NCBI GenBank assembly: GCA_016987375.1
Contig: PJRA01000453.1
Location: forward strand, 651,638-715,637
Reading direction: 5' to 3'
DNA length: 64,000 bases
DNA from: Brachionus koreanus
Taxonomy: Eukaryota > Rotifera > Eurotatoria > Ploima > Brachionidae
A program made the translations under genes and the position numbers. The notes under the pieces were generated by a model that saw nothing but the letters and a program-made list of their open reading frames with translations, was not told where the DNA came from and did no database searches. Positions within the stretch are counted from its first letter, which is position 1. Every line of letters begins with the position of its first letter. This document shows, piece by piece, positions 1 to 11,700 of the stretch.

Positions 1-669
1 TTTATTTTATTGAAAATTTGATAATACGGAATTAAAGATTTTCTACGGAACTAATGCTCCTTCAGTTAAAAAAAAAATAAAATTTAAAGAAATAAAATAA
101 AAATAAAATATTGTAAATATAATCTAAAAAATAAGGAAAAAAATAAAAAAGTATCAAAACTAGATAAATTTTTATTAACATATGTTTAAATATATGATGG
201 TTCATTAAAAAAGGAGGAGATAGTAAGGCAATAATTACTCAATGGGTTCAATATTCGATATATCTTGACCGAAGTTGTCAAAAGAAAATCTTTTTTTACT
301 AAACAATCTATTCGAGGATTGAATGTAAATGGCCAACTAAAAAGTATAGTTTATTTAGGCCAAATTCAGTTTAATAAAATATAACTTTATTTAAGTTTTA
401 AATATTTTACTTCTTTTTTTTAAACAGATAATATTTTTAAAGTAATGACCCTATGCTCCAAAAGGAGTGAATAAGAAAAAATAATAAAAAACTATGATTT
501 AATATTAATTTTACAATTTTTTTATAAAAAATTATTTGGGGCTTTTCAAAAATTTTTGCAAAATTTGGTGTAATTTTTTATATTTTTATTTTTTTTAAAA
601 CATTTTTTAATGTTCAAATTTCCTATTTTACAAAAAGCTAGTCTATTCAAAAACAGTTTACAAATGTAA
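1..669. other. intergenic, AT-rich, no gene seen
   Basis: Very AT-rich DNA with many A and T runs and no convincing reading frame. The only recognisable item is a short repeat tail near 447-480, listed separately. It lies upstream of the tRNA-Gln gene. Confidence 0.6.
447..480 (+). repeat. SINE 3' tail, truncated copy
   Basis: The segment CTATGCTCCAAAAGGAGTG followed by an A-rich run matches the 3' end of the complete tRNA-derived SINE at 38672-38811 (there CTATGCTCCACAAGGAGCG, read on the minus strand). Both can form a small GCTCC/GGAG hairpin just before the A-rich tail. The tRNA-like head is not visible here, so this is a 5'-truncated or decayed copy. Confidence 0.6.
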
Positions 670-741
670 GGTTCCATGGTGTAATGGTTAGCACTCTAGA
701 CTCTGAATCTAGCGATCCGAGTTCGAGTCTCGGTGGGACCT
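670..741 (+). tRNA. trnQ-CUG: tRNA-Gln (anticodon CTG)
   Basis: A 72-base tRNA without intron. The acceptor stem GGTTCCA pairs with TGGGACC with one G-T wobble; the D arm is GTGT/GCAC; the anticodon arm is CTAGA/TCTAG around loop CTCTGAA, giving anticodon CTG; the T arm is CCGAG/CTCGG around TTCGAGT. Box A and box B promoter elements are internal and intact. A T-rich run (TTTTTT) follows closely, as expected for RNA polymerase III termination. It decodes CAG glutamine codons in cytosolic translation. Confidence 0.97.
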
Positions 742-1117
742 AATTTTTTACTGTTAATAAAAATACCTTTTATTTATTTAAAATTTTAGAAAGTAACTTA
801 TAAACGAATTAAAAAAGTTTAAAGGTGATTCTTCTAAAATAAAGAAAAAGTATTAATTAATAATCTTTATTAACTAATAGTATTAAGTACATGTTTAATA
901 ATTTTTAAACAATAAAAGAAAATTCAATCACTACGAAGTCAAGTTGGAAAAAAAGGCTGCTTAGTCTAAAATTTGATAACTAAAAATATGTGACAAGAAA
1001 AAATCATGTTGCATTGGAAAAATATTAAATCAAAAAAGGTCAAAATATTTATAAAATTTAACTGTATCAAAAATTAATAAATATAAAAAAAAACACGCGT
1101 GAACACCACTGTTAAGT
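742..1117. other. intergenic, nothing recognised
   Basis: AT-rich spacer between tRNA-Gln and the 3' end of the minus-strand orphan gene. It contains the tRNA terminator T-run and probably the 3' untranslated region of that gene. No other feature is seen. Confidence 0.5.
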
Positions 1118-2527
1118 TTAGGGTTTATTGAACCTGTATCTGAATTCGTGCTTGGGAAATTTATTGCCAAACTCAATGCGCTTAGTGCACAGGAATTTAT
1201 TTGCCGAGATTTGGTGCAAATATTTTGACTTGTCGAACAAAAGTCGATTCAGTTTAATATAGCATTGAACGCGGAATTTGTCAAAAGGAACGCCAGGGCC
1301 GTACAACTCGCTCAAGAGCTCGCTATCGCTGCAACTTGGCGGCAAACTGAGCAACAAAATTCCATCAACTATTTTTCCATCATTGATCGCTTTTTCCAAA
1401 CATATTTTTCCCTGAGTAAATATGTCTGTACATTGTGATCCACTGACATATAAATACAAATAATCAGTTTCAGCTTTGCTAGGTGTCTTAATTTCTTGTG
1501 TTTGAATTATTTCATGTGTATGCAGCACGGAAACAGGTGTAACCGCTTTGGATGGATTTTTGTCCACAGTTTTAGGTGTTTGGTTCGATTTTAGAGAATA
1601 ATTTGACATATTCAAAGACACGTTGTCATCTTTTTTGTCTCGGGCCTTTTCGGGTTCGATTTCTTCAATCTTTTCAGGCTCAAAATTTTTCAAATTTGCC
1701 AAATGATATTCATCATTCTCAAAATTATTAAGTTTACTAGCTTCCAGATTTCTGTTAACACAACTATTATCATTATTATTTTCGACATCAATCTTTAATT
1801 TAGGGTTAATTAAATAGTATTCCGAATTGTCTTTATTTTCATTTAAAGAGTCCTCTTTTTTTGACTCATTAACCGGCTCAAGAGTTTCTTCAAGCCGCGA
1901 GTCAAAATTTTCAATTTGAATGTTAGCAGGTTGAGAGTTTTTTACAATTACATAACTACCCCGACTGCAATATGAATTTCCAGATCTACTAGCACAACAT
2001 TTGCATTTAATATCCGAACTAAGACTCATTGTTTCAATGGCAAAATTTTTATTTTCAGCTGTACTCTTTGGATATTTAGATATTGTCTCGACTATTGGTG
2101 TTTGACCAAATATGTCAATATCTTTGAATTGATCAGCAGTGCCCTCTTCAACTACTTTGGATGAGACTTGTTTTAATTCAAATCTTTCAGGATAGGTGGA
2201 CTCGGGCGTTTTCTGGATCTCGTTTTTTTCCTGTTTGTTGTCCCAATCGGTTATCACTATTTCCGGTACTGATTCCGGTATATTTTTATAGGTTTTTATC
2301 TCGGATTTTGTTGATATAGTGTGCTTGGTAATGGTCACTTTGGATTTTTCTATAAAAAAATGTCTTGGCTGATTGCGTTTGATAAGAATTGAGTCTGTCG
2401 AACTACCAGGCTTGCAAAGGGCTAATGCCTCGTCTATATTAGGTCTTTGAATGTCTATGTCGATTTCTTCTATTGAATAGGTCTGGTTCAAAATGTGCTT
2501 GTCAGGATTTAAGCATTTATCTTTCAT
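1118..2527 (-). CDS. uncharacterised single-exon protein, 469 aa
   Basis: An uninterrupted 469-residue frame whose base composition is clearly less AT-rich than its flanks, so it is very probably coding. I do not recognise the family. Residues 1-340 are low-complexity, rich in Glu, Lys, Asn and Ser, and look disordered. There is a small Cys cluster (CKCCASRSGNSYC) near residues 173-186. The last ~110 residues look like a folded domain, starting near YLYLYVSGSQC and ending in the basic tail FRYRFNKP. No signal peptide or membrane segment is visible. The start is the ATG at 2525-2527, followed upstream by stops and a T-run. It sits 558 bases downstream of the OTUD4-like gene on the same strand; no shared function is implied. 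Confidence 0.7.
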   Translation of the reverse strand: MKDKCLNPDKHILNQTYSIEEIDIDIQRPNIDEALALCKPGSSTDSILIKRNQPRHFFIEKSKVTITKHTISTKSEIKTYKNIPESVPEIVITDWDNKQEKNEIQKTPESTYPERFELKQVSSKVVEEGTADQFKDIDIFGQTPIVETISKYPKSTAENKNFAIETMSLSSDIKCKCCASRSGNSYCSRGSYVIVKNSQPANIQIENFDSRLEETLEPVNESKKEDSLNENKDNSEYYLINPKLKIDVENNNDNSCVNRNLEASKLNNFENDEYHLANLKNFEPEKIEEIEPEKARDKKDDNVSLNMSNYSLKSNQTPKTVDKNPSKAVTPVSVLHTHEIIQTQEIKTPSKAETDYLYLYVSGSQCTDIFTQGKICLEKAINDGKIVDGILLLSLPPSCSDSELLSELYGPGVPFDKFRVQCYIKLNRLLFDKSKYLHQISANKFLCTKRIEFGNKFPKHEFRYRFNKP

Positions 2528-2734
2528 TATTTAAGATATCTGTTTAGGTTTAATTTTTTTTTTTAAATTGACTAACAATTGTGTATATCCGACTGGGCGA
2601 CTAGACCCAATAGAAAAATTTAGACTGAAAAAAAAATTTTTTTAAAAACAAAATATTTTATATATTTTAAAAATTTTGGAAAAATTACTCAAAAAAAATA
2701 ATTTTTAAAGAGTTAAATTTTATGTTTTAAGATC

Positions 2735-2959
2735 TTGAGTGTTGTTGAGCAAAAAGCTAATGAATGGAATTTATCAAATGGTTTTGTCATACTAAAAATT
2801 TACCAAGAGTGCATGAACAAAAGAACCATTCGGTCATCGGTTTCATTACTTCGAATAGCTTTACCTAAAAATATAAATAAATCAAACTCGGTCACATGGT
2901 TCAATAATAAAATTGAAGAAACTCAAAACGAAAATATATATATATATGTATGTAAATAA
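2735..2959 (+). CDS. possible small exon or gene fragment, unknown
   Basis: About 200 bases with noticeably lower AT content than the very AT-rich DNA on both sides. On the plus strand it keeps an open frame of 74 residues including NGFVILKIYQECMNKR. There is no ATG at the frame start; the frame opens just after a possible acceptor (ttttaag at about 2727-2733). No partner exon was found, and the end runs into an ATATAT stretch. It may be a decayed exon or mobile-element remnant. It matches no family I know. Confidence 0.25.
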   Translation: MSVVEQKANEWNLSNGFVILKIYQECMNKRTIRSSVSLLRIALPKNINKSNSVTWFNNKIEETQNENIYIYVCK

Positions 2960-3084
2960 ACTAAAAAGGAAATTTTTTTATACTTTTTTTTTTTGAATTA
3001 CAAATTATTAAAATAAAAACCAAAAGAAAAAAAAAAAACATAACAAAAATTAATCAACATAACAAATCACTCCGGTAAGTGAGT

Positions 3085-6000
3085 TCAATTGACTCTTCGT
3101 GTTTGACTAAAAGATTGGTGTTGCTGCTGAGATGATTGATGAATGACTGGTTGCTTTTGCTCGGTATCGGTCATACCGATTGCCGAATTGGCTCCACCAT
3201 TTGGTGCATAAATAGTCGCTTGTTGATTATAAGAAAAATTTAATCTGTAATACTTTATTCAAATTAAAAAAAAAAAATAAATAAATAAAACTTTATTCTC
3301 ATCTATTTGTTTAATTTAATTACTTCAATTCCTAAATTGTAGAAAAATCTAACTGTGTTCACATCATTAAATGGCAGATCAGACCCATCGTCTTGAAGCG
3401 AATGCGAAGCGTTGAAATTAATAGGACCGTCAATGTTAACCACAAAACAATTTGAATAACCAAAAGGATGACTAGAATTTTGAACAGGCACTAAATTTTG
3501 TTGTTGATTGTCGCCACCATACACCATGTCTGTTTTTTTTTTTTTAATTAAAAATTTAATCTTATTAAAACAAAAAATAGATTTTTTTTAATTACCTGAA
3601 AAAAGACTGGTACTTTTGGGAATTTTTTTACTATTCCACAAATTTGATGTTCGATTTTCACTAGAATTCAGCAGGTTATCTTCAATAACTCCATTTGAAG
3701 TTAAACTAGAATTGTCTAATCTTGAATAATTCATTTCATAGCTTAATTTTTTTCTATTTAAAAAAAAATAGAATTAATTAAAATTACCTTAGGCCGTTTA
3801 GATCCAATGACGAAGAAATGTTATTGTTCGTATAGTTCTGTTGATTGCCATTAGATATTAAACTATTGTTGTTTAACAAAGAACCGTTTTTAGGCAATTG
3901 ATTATTGGTCTGATTTTGGACATTAGGTGGTGGATGAGCTGGCGGATAAACGTCCACATAAACACTTGTATTTTGATTTTGATTCACTAATTGATTATGA
4001 GATTCATAAGTCGAAATGCCTGAGTGATAGCTGTGACTTTTGGTTAAACTAGACGGTGCAAATGAACCTGGTGTAGATTGAATTAAAGAATTTGAATTAT
4101 TTTGAGGCACTGGCATTAAAAGATAATTATTTTTGTTATTGTTAGCTGGTTCGGAATTGGTGTTTGTTTGTTGATTGTTTATCATATGCTGAGGTACTTG
4201 TTGATAAGTGCTATTGGACTTGTTCAAATAGCTGTCTACACTGTCATGTCTCTGTTTTAAAATAGGCTTGATTGAATTGCCAGGTGGAGTGGGAAAATAG
4301 AAATTTTGATGATCTATCATCCCTGGAATATGTGCAGGAGGATGATGTCCTAGAGTTAGAGTTGGTGGAGGACCGAACATGAACGAAGGGTTGTAAAAAT
4401 TGGGTCTAGATTGGCCAAGAGTAGCTGGTGGATGAGGTCCCATTTGAGGCTGTGGATGCATAAAAGGCGGTCCCGGAGGTGGAGGCAGCACTCCTGCCTG
4501 GTGATGCATTGGTATGTGCGATGGATGAATAAAAGGCTGACCGGGCACCAAAGGAGGCGGTGCCATGTTCATTCCATTGCTCAGCGGCATATGTGGTGTC
4601 TGTGTTGGACCAAGCTGCGGACCCAGTGGAGGTGCCAGTTGATGGCTAATAAACGAGTTGCTTTGATTATTGTTCATTAGTGGCTTGTTTGGTGCTACGT
4701 TCGAACCTGCGGAGCCAATTCTGGCTCGTCTTACTTTTGCTTGATTGTTCTGAGCGCTTTGCTGCATCCCATTCATATCCGGGCTGGCTCTATTTCCATT
4801 AAGTGTTTTATTGAACGGTGCGAATGCGTGCTCGGTAAAGTTTGGATGAGTTTGAGAGTGAGGTATTGCGTAAAATGGCGGCATATTGTGACCGGATGCT
4901 TGTTGGTAAATATTTGCATGGGGATGATTGCCCGGGTTGTAATATGGATGACCATTGTATAAAAACAAATCATCGTTTTGCTCTTCGACTTCAATTCTTT
5001 GCAAAATAAAAATTTTTTTATAGTTTTTTTCAATTTTAAGAACATTAAAAATTTACAATGTTGGCAATTCAGTTGAAAACGCGTGAAACGATGAGCTCTT
5101 TTTCATAAATTGTTTTTTTTTAGCATTACGACGCTTTAAATCATTACTAACAAATACTTTGGAAAAATTAGCATTAATTGGTTGTACAAATTTTTGTACA
5201 TTTTGAACACCATTCGGATTATTTGTAGGAAAAGGCATTTGATAAGTTTGCTGACCGTTTATGCCCGTATAATGAAAGAGCAACAGCTCGTTAGCATTGT
5301 TGTATACCTTTAGATTATCCAAAGTGACACAAAGTTGTTCGTTTAGCTCAGGAACAAAAACATTAGCAGTGTCGTGAATAATATTCTGAAAATAAGCCAT
5401 AGTCCATTTTTCAGTATAATTACTGATTATTTTCACCATGCATTTGTCACCTGGTTGAAGAACGGATATAGCGTTTAAATTTGCCGCTTGTTCGAGCTCT
5501 TTTTTAGTAGCTAGCCAAGCGTCAAACGCCGTATTTCTATAGATGTAAGGATCCAACGATTTGGCAACCTTGTATGGCAATGGCATCTTTTGAATCAAAT
5601 TCATCTGTAAAAAATTTTTTTTTTAATTATTTTTGCCAATCGTCCAATTAAGTAAATAGCTTACATTTTCAGTATCTTTTTTTGATTTTTTTGTCCTGTG
5701 ACTCTTGAGTTTAATTTCATTGTTATTTTGATCGCTGGCCACTTCAACATTTTCATCATCAATATTGCTTTCCAGGTCTGTATTTGAAGCCCCATCCAAG
5801 TCATCCTCTTCATCTTCTTCTTCTTGTGCTTCAAAATCGCTATCAAAATTTTCATCAGATTCAATTTCATTGCTGAAAAAGAAACCTAAAAAAAACTTTT
5901 TTTTTAATATAAATTAAATTCTTACCCATACTCATCGTATTCTTTTATTTTCATGTACTCTTTGGGATATATGGTGTCCGATTTGCGCAGTAACTTTCTG

Positions 6001-6700
6001 GCCACGACCACTTGATCACCCGAATCGAACACTTTGTCATACAAGAGCTCGTAAACTAGAGCTAAATTTTTTGTTTTTAAATAAAAAATATATTTAACTA
6101 TTAAACATTTTTTGCTTACATTGAATAACTGCCAGATTGTCGCGATGAGTCTTAGTGAATATAGCATCAAAGTGGTTGTTGTAGGTGAAGCACAAATAGA
6201 GCTTTTTTTCGAAGCCATTTTGGGTCACGTCCATGCCAGGCTGGTCCTGGTGCTGAAAAATAATAAAGTCCTTTCTGAAAATAATTTTTAGACAAATTGA
6301 AAAAAAAAATTTATTTTATATTTTTATTATACTTGTAGAGCTTGGACATGGCCGCTATTTCGATCTGTCCTCCGTTTTCCAAAGGATTTTTCATGGCCTC
6401 CAGGTACTCGTCGAACGAAATGTTGGTCACATACTGGGAAAATTCGTCCCTGTGATCGGACATGTAGCGTATGCACTCTTGTCTAACTTTTTCATGGTAC
6501 ATTTGACATGGGTATATCTGCTCGGCGACTGCGCGGAACAAGCACGAGCCGTCTCTAGCTATCCGCTTCTTCCAAAGTCCCATAGTGTCCAAATAAATAT
6601 CCATGGGATCTTCGGCTATTTGTGACAAATCAAAAGTTTTGGTGAATTTTTTCTTCAAGTCTTTGTTGACTAAATTTGTGTTATAAACACCCACGGACAT
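3085..6700 (-). CDS. OTUD4: OTU-domain deubiquitinase with Tudor domain (OTUD4/ALG13-like)
   Basis: A predicted cysteine protease that removes ubiquitin. I assembled nine exons on the minus strand: 6333-6700, 6120-6274, 5926-6061, 5665-5872, 5057-5604, 3788-4996, 3596-3741, 3324-3529, 3085-3252; the sum is 3144 bases, 1047 aa. The OTU domain spans about residues 40-165, with catalytic Asp50 and Cys53 in ARDGSCLFRA and His157 in NNHFDAI. An acidic linker follows (exon 4). Exon 5 carries the MPYKVAKSLDP-type motif and a Tudor-like fold (PGDKCMVKI to LDNLKV, about residues 340-395), the OTU+Tudor pairing typical of OTUD4 and ALG13. The C-terminal half is Pro/Asn/Gln/His-rich and probably disordered. 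No glycosyltransferase domain is present, so OTUD4 fits better than full ALG13. The start ATG begins at the only good first exon. The last intron (3253-3323) has weaker support. Confidence 0.9.
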
Positions 6701-7759
6701 TTTTTGTTGTTTTCTTCTTTTTCAATAAATAAAACTTCACAAAATTGATTTCTAGTTCGTTAATCAAAAAAACAAATCTAAAATTTAATTTAAAGCACGT
6801 TAAATTTAATGCCTGGATAAGATTGCACAATATGCAGCAAGAGTAGTGAGAATAAGAGTTTTGGTGTCGACGCGTCCCTCACGTCTAAATTTAACTAGCG
6901 GACCTGATTATTGAATAAAAATGGCGATCTTTTGCACACAAGTTAAAACTTAAGCTAAATTTAATTTGTTCTCTCTTAAATTTTTCTTTTTTAATGAAAC
7001 AAAACGAAGCAAAAAACACTATTCTTCTTATAGTATCTTTGCTTGCTTTCAATTGTTTCAAGACTATTGCAAACCATCCTTGTCGAATTTTGAAATTTTT
7101 TAATATCATCGTACATTTATAGCTGAGAAGAACCAAAATTGAAAAAGATCGAGCTTTATTTAACAAAAAAATTTATCCTTTTTACTATTCAAGTATTTCT
7201 ATCTAGAAAGATTTTTATTTATTTTTTTTTTGATTGAGTATTGATAGGTTAGCATGGTAAAAAAATTAAGTTACCATTTTAACGTGTGCCATTCCGAACT
7301 CAAACTAACATTAAGTTTTAGTACATTCATTCTAATTTAATTTTTTTTTTAATATTCGAACACCTATATGAATTCAGGTCAAATTTTTTTTTATTTTAAA
7401 TTTAGTTTATCCTTTTTTTTTTATTTATAAATTTATCAAGCCTTTTTTTTCTAGATACATGTCACATTTAAAAAGCCAAAAGATATGTTTTGTCTCTTAA
7501 TTTTAATTTTAGGCAATTTTTTTAGTGAATATTTTAAATTTTTTTTAATTAATGATTCAAATAAAAAAATTTTTTGTACTATTTTTATAATTATGAATTT
7601 TTTTTTTAATAATAGGACAAACTTACACTCCATGTGATTTTAAAATAAAAAAAAAAGCGATCAATAATTTTTAAATTCTAATTTAAATCTGACTATATTG
7701 ATGAAACTTATAAATCTCATTCATTCAGATTATTTTAAACAAAATTAAAGATATCAAGC
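6701..7759. other. intergenic, no gene seen
   Basis: Upstream region of the OTUD4-like gene up to tRNA-Ala. The first ~250 bases are less AT-rich (about 6780-6900) and could hold its promoter or 5' untranslated exon. Short open frames here have no coding character. No repeat was recognised. Confidence 0.45.
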
Positions 7760-7831
7760 GGGGTTGTAGCTCAGTGGTAGAGCGTCCGCTTTGCATGCGG
7801 AAGGTCAGGGGATCGATCCCCCTCAACTCCA
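7760..7831 (+). tRNA. trnA-UGC: tRNA-Ala (anticodon TGC)
   Basis: A 72-base intronless tRNA. Acceptor GGGGTTG pairs with CAACTCC (one G-T wobble), discriminator A; D arm GCTC/GAGC; anticodon arm TCCGC/GCGGA around TTTGCAT, anticodon TGC; T arm AGGGG/CCCCT around ATCGATC. Internal A and B boxes are intact and a TTTTTT run follows at once as a Pol III terminator. It decodes GCA and related alanine codons. Confidence 0.97.
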
Positions 7832-8754
7832 TATTTTTTCTCATCATTTTTATTATTTTTCAATCGGATGGTTGAAAATATTTTGAATAGAATGAAATTT
7901 GATAAAAATTAATAATGAACTTCTAATTTTGTTGTTTAGAGCTTTCATTAATTAGGCATTTTTAGGATTTTTTTGACCTAAAATCATTCGAGCCGACACT
8001 CTGCTCAAACTTAGAGCCTGTATTTAAATAATAAAAAATATTTAATTTAGCTCTAACTTTAAGCATTTTTTTATTAGCTGATTTTAATTAACTATTCAAA
8101 AATTGGGTGCAACTAAGAATATTTAAAAAAATAATTTATAGTAACTATTTATTCAAAGGTGACAAAATTTAACAATGCTTTAAGCTTTTAAATGATTGAA
8201 TTTGAATATTTTGAAAAATTGATGTTTAAAGACCTAAGTCAAAAATATAAATAGTGGATTAAGTTAATTCTAAAAATAATCTAGTTTGTTTGTTTAACAA
8301 AAGCCTTTTCTCAAGAGAGAAAGAGATAAAGTTAATAATTATTTTTATTTTAAAGTTCTAATTTATAAACTCAATTAGAAATCAAAAGTATTTGGTGTTC
8401 GATTAGCTCGGATTAGAGCCTTGTTGAGCACGGATTAACACTTAGTCAAATCAATCTATTCGAGCATCATTATTTGAGGAATTGCGAGCAAAATAATTCG
8501 ATGAATTATTATTTTTTTTTTAAATGCAAAATTAATTTTTTTTGATGTATATGTTTTTTTCTAGTTAAAAAAAAAAAACCAAATTCCTTTATTGCTTATG
8601 CAAAATTATAATAAAATTATAAAGTATTTTTGTTTTTCAAAAATTTTTTTCTTTGATTATGTGTAACTTTTTATAGTGAGCTGACTAATTATTAGCAATT
8701 TCAGATACCTGATCGTGCATACACATAGTCAATTTGGTGACAATAAAAACTACA
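7832..8754. other. intergenic, nothing firm
   Basis: Spacer between tRNA-Ala and GCC2. Around 8395-8485 the DNA is less AT-rich and has near-duplicated words (GCTCGGATTAGAGCC and GAGCACGGATTAACAC), perhaps an old repeat. No gene is seen. Confidence 0.4.
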
Positions 8755-11700
8755 ATGGGTGATGAAGGCTCATCATCTAAAGTATCAAAATCATCTATCA
8801 CTAATCCTTTTTTACCTAATTTTTCCCTGTAGCTCGATAATCTTTCCAGAGATGACTTGGTTAAACTAGTCCGAAAATATGTCATTCTTCACAAACAATT
8901 GCGAAGCAAAAACGAAGGTATCCAAGCTACTTTCACGCTTTTTTTTCTTTTTAAAATAACTCTTAATTAAAGAATTGATCAAACAACTTGAATCAAAATC
9001 TTGCGATTTCAATAAAGCTGACGCAGACAACTCGGACCTCAAAAACGTAAATATTTTTCAAAAAATTTTAATAAATCCAAGTAGTTTATTTTAACTGAGT
9101 TCTACGATTATTATGAACATAATGGGACAATTACTTGATAAATACAATTTATGTTTTCTGTGTTTATTTTATTTTTTTTTCAGAAATAAATATTTTCAAC
9201 AGTGAGTTTACAAGCAAACAAAAATAAACTTTGATAATTAATGAGAATTTAAATAATTTAAAAGCTATTTAGAAATTATTGTTAGCTATTTTTAAGAAAA
9301 AAATCAATAGAGAATATTTACTTGACTAGATTTATTTTAAAATAAAGCAGTCAAATTTAAAAAAATAAGAATCAAAATGCATTTTGAATAAAGCTAATTT
9401 CATAAACTCTTAATCAAATTTATTTTAAAAAACAAGTAAAATCTGATGAATATATAATTGTACATTAATTACTCAAATAAAATTTAATTTAATTACATTT
9501 TTGTTCATTCAAGACTAAAAAAAATAGTTAATTTTTTTAAAAATAGAATTTTTTTTTAAATAAAATTTTTCTTATTTAGTAAATATAGCAACATAATTTT
9601 AGTTTCTTTTTAGTCATATCTTTCATTTGTCTATCATTCTGATTGTATTTATATTTTCTTTATGTTAGAACTAGATGAAATATCGATGGTTTCTTTGATA
9701 CACATACTTGATATATATCATTAGGTCTATAAACACTTAATTTAATGGACCGTAATATGCCTTTTCCACGGCAACCTCTTTGAATTTACTAAATTTGAAG
9801 ACAAAAAATAGGGAATATTTACGATGACATATACAATTATCTGTCAATATTAATTTTTCTCTCAATTTTTAAAATTTACTTATATAATTTGATAAAATTT
9901 TATTTTGATACATCTTTTCTTAAAATTTTTTACTTCATTTAATCTATTAATAATTTAATAAAAAAATCAAGTCTTCATTAATCAAATATTTTGAATCATT
10001 GTTTTAAAAAGTGACTTTTTTTCAAATTATTTAAAGTCTTGTTGTAAAAAAAGACAACAAAATAAACATTTTTCTGAAAAGACTTAGCTATAAATTGTTT
10101 TTCAAGTTAAATTTGTCAAAATTTGTCGGCCAAAATAATGGAAATCTAGATTTAACACTATTAATATCGCTATTGTGTTGCCTTATTTTTTAAAATAATG
10201 GATTAAAAGAATTTTTTTTTTGGTCATATTACATAAAATTTCTCAAAATAAAACACATCATTTTTAATTTTAAGTTTTTAAAAATAAAAAAAAAGCTTCA
10301 TTTTTATTTGAAACTTTTTTTTTCTGTAAAAATTTTTGTAGAAATTTTTAAGCAAAAAGTATTAATGGCTAAAAAATGCTAAAACATTATATTTTCTAAA
10401 ATCTTCTAAAATAAAGGATTTGAATAAACGTATCGATGAATTGACTAAATCAAATGGAGAATTGAACGAAGAGAACCAGTCTCTAAAAGAAAAAATAAAA
10501 GTATTTTAAAAATATATGGTTTTGATCAAAAATTTATCAATAAAAATTAAGTTTTTAAATGATGAAATTGAAAGTCTAAATGCCAATTTAGAGGAGTACA
10601 AGTCTTTCAAGCTCGAGCTCGAGCCTCAACTAGAGAATGCTCAGCGCGAAATTACTCTCAACAAATCAATGCTAGAAATGCTAAATAATGAAGTTAAAAT
10701 TCTCAATTCGGAAAAGATTCAGCTAGAGAAGCGTTTGTATAATAGACGCGTCAATACACCATCAGTTATTGTCGAGGAAGACGAAGAAGATCTTGAGGCC
10801 GAGAGAAGAGGCGAAGACTATTCCAATAGGAATAAAGAATTAGACCAGATTACCGAAGAGGAACAAGATTTGAACGAAACAGAAACTATTGAGAATTACA
10901 AGAAAGATGAATATGACCAAGATATTGAATATCTTCATCAAGGCAAAACAAATGATTTAATGACACTTAACAAACAAATTGAAGACATGACTTTCTATCT
11001 TGATGAATTAAAAATTGAACTCGAATCAGAAAAGGAAAAAAATGCTGAATATGTTGCTGAAATTGAGAGCTTAAAGCAAAAGCTAGTCCAAGATAGCTGT
11101 CCGAATGGGACCATTGATGGAAATGCCAGATTAGATAAATTTTTGAGTTTAATCAAAACTATTTTTGATGGCAATGAGAACGAAAGTGATCTAGAAATGA
11201 ATGATTTTGAAAAGCAAATTTGTGAAAAAGTAACAACAAAAATTACAGAGGCTAAAAATGAAAGTGAAAATAGAAAATATTTAGAAAATCAATTGGAAAA
11301 ATTGATACAAAATTACAAAAAAGAAATAGAAGAATTTGAAGTTAAAGTTGAATTTTTGAGCCGATCTAAACAAGATGTTGAGGCTAAACTAAAAAGTAGT
11401 GAAACTGAATTGGAAAATGAAAAAGAAAAATTTAAAAAATATGAAAAAGAAGCATCGAAATCAAAGGTCTTAAATTTGGAAATAGCTGATTATGAAAAAT
11501 CGATAAAGACTTTGAATTCTCAACTAGCTGTTAAAGATAAAGAAATTTGCGATTTAAAGCAAGAGATTGCTGTTAATAAAGAGAATTTGGTAAAAAGTAG
11601 TAAAAATGTGGAAAAATTGGAACGTGAACGTGATGACGAAAAAGACAAGGTTATTAAGCTACAGCAGACTTTGGTCAAGGCTAAAAAGGATATAAACGAA

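Noticed and set aside
4411..5045. Open frames on both strands overlapping 4411-5045
   Set aside because: They are shadows of exon 6 of the OTUD4-like gene, whose Pro/Gln-rich codons leave other frames open.
6891..7633. Minus-strand frames at 6891-7166 and 7451-7633
   Set aside because: Composed mainly of Phe, Lys, Ile and Leu as expected from random AT-rich DNA; no composition shift.
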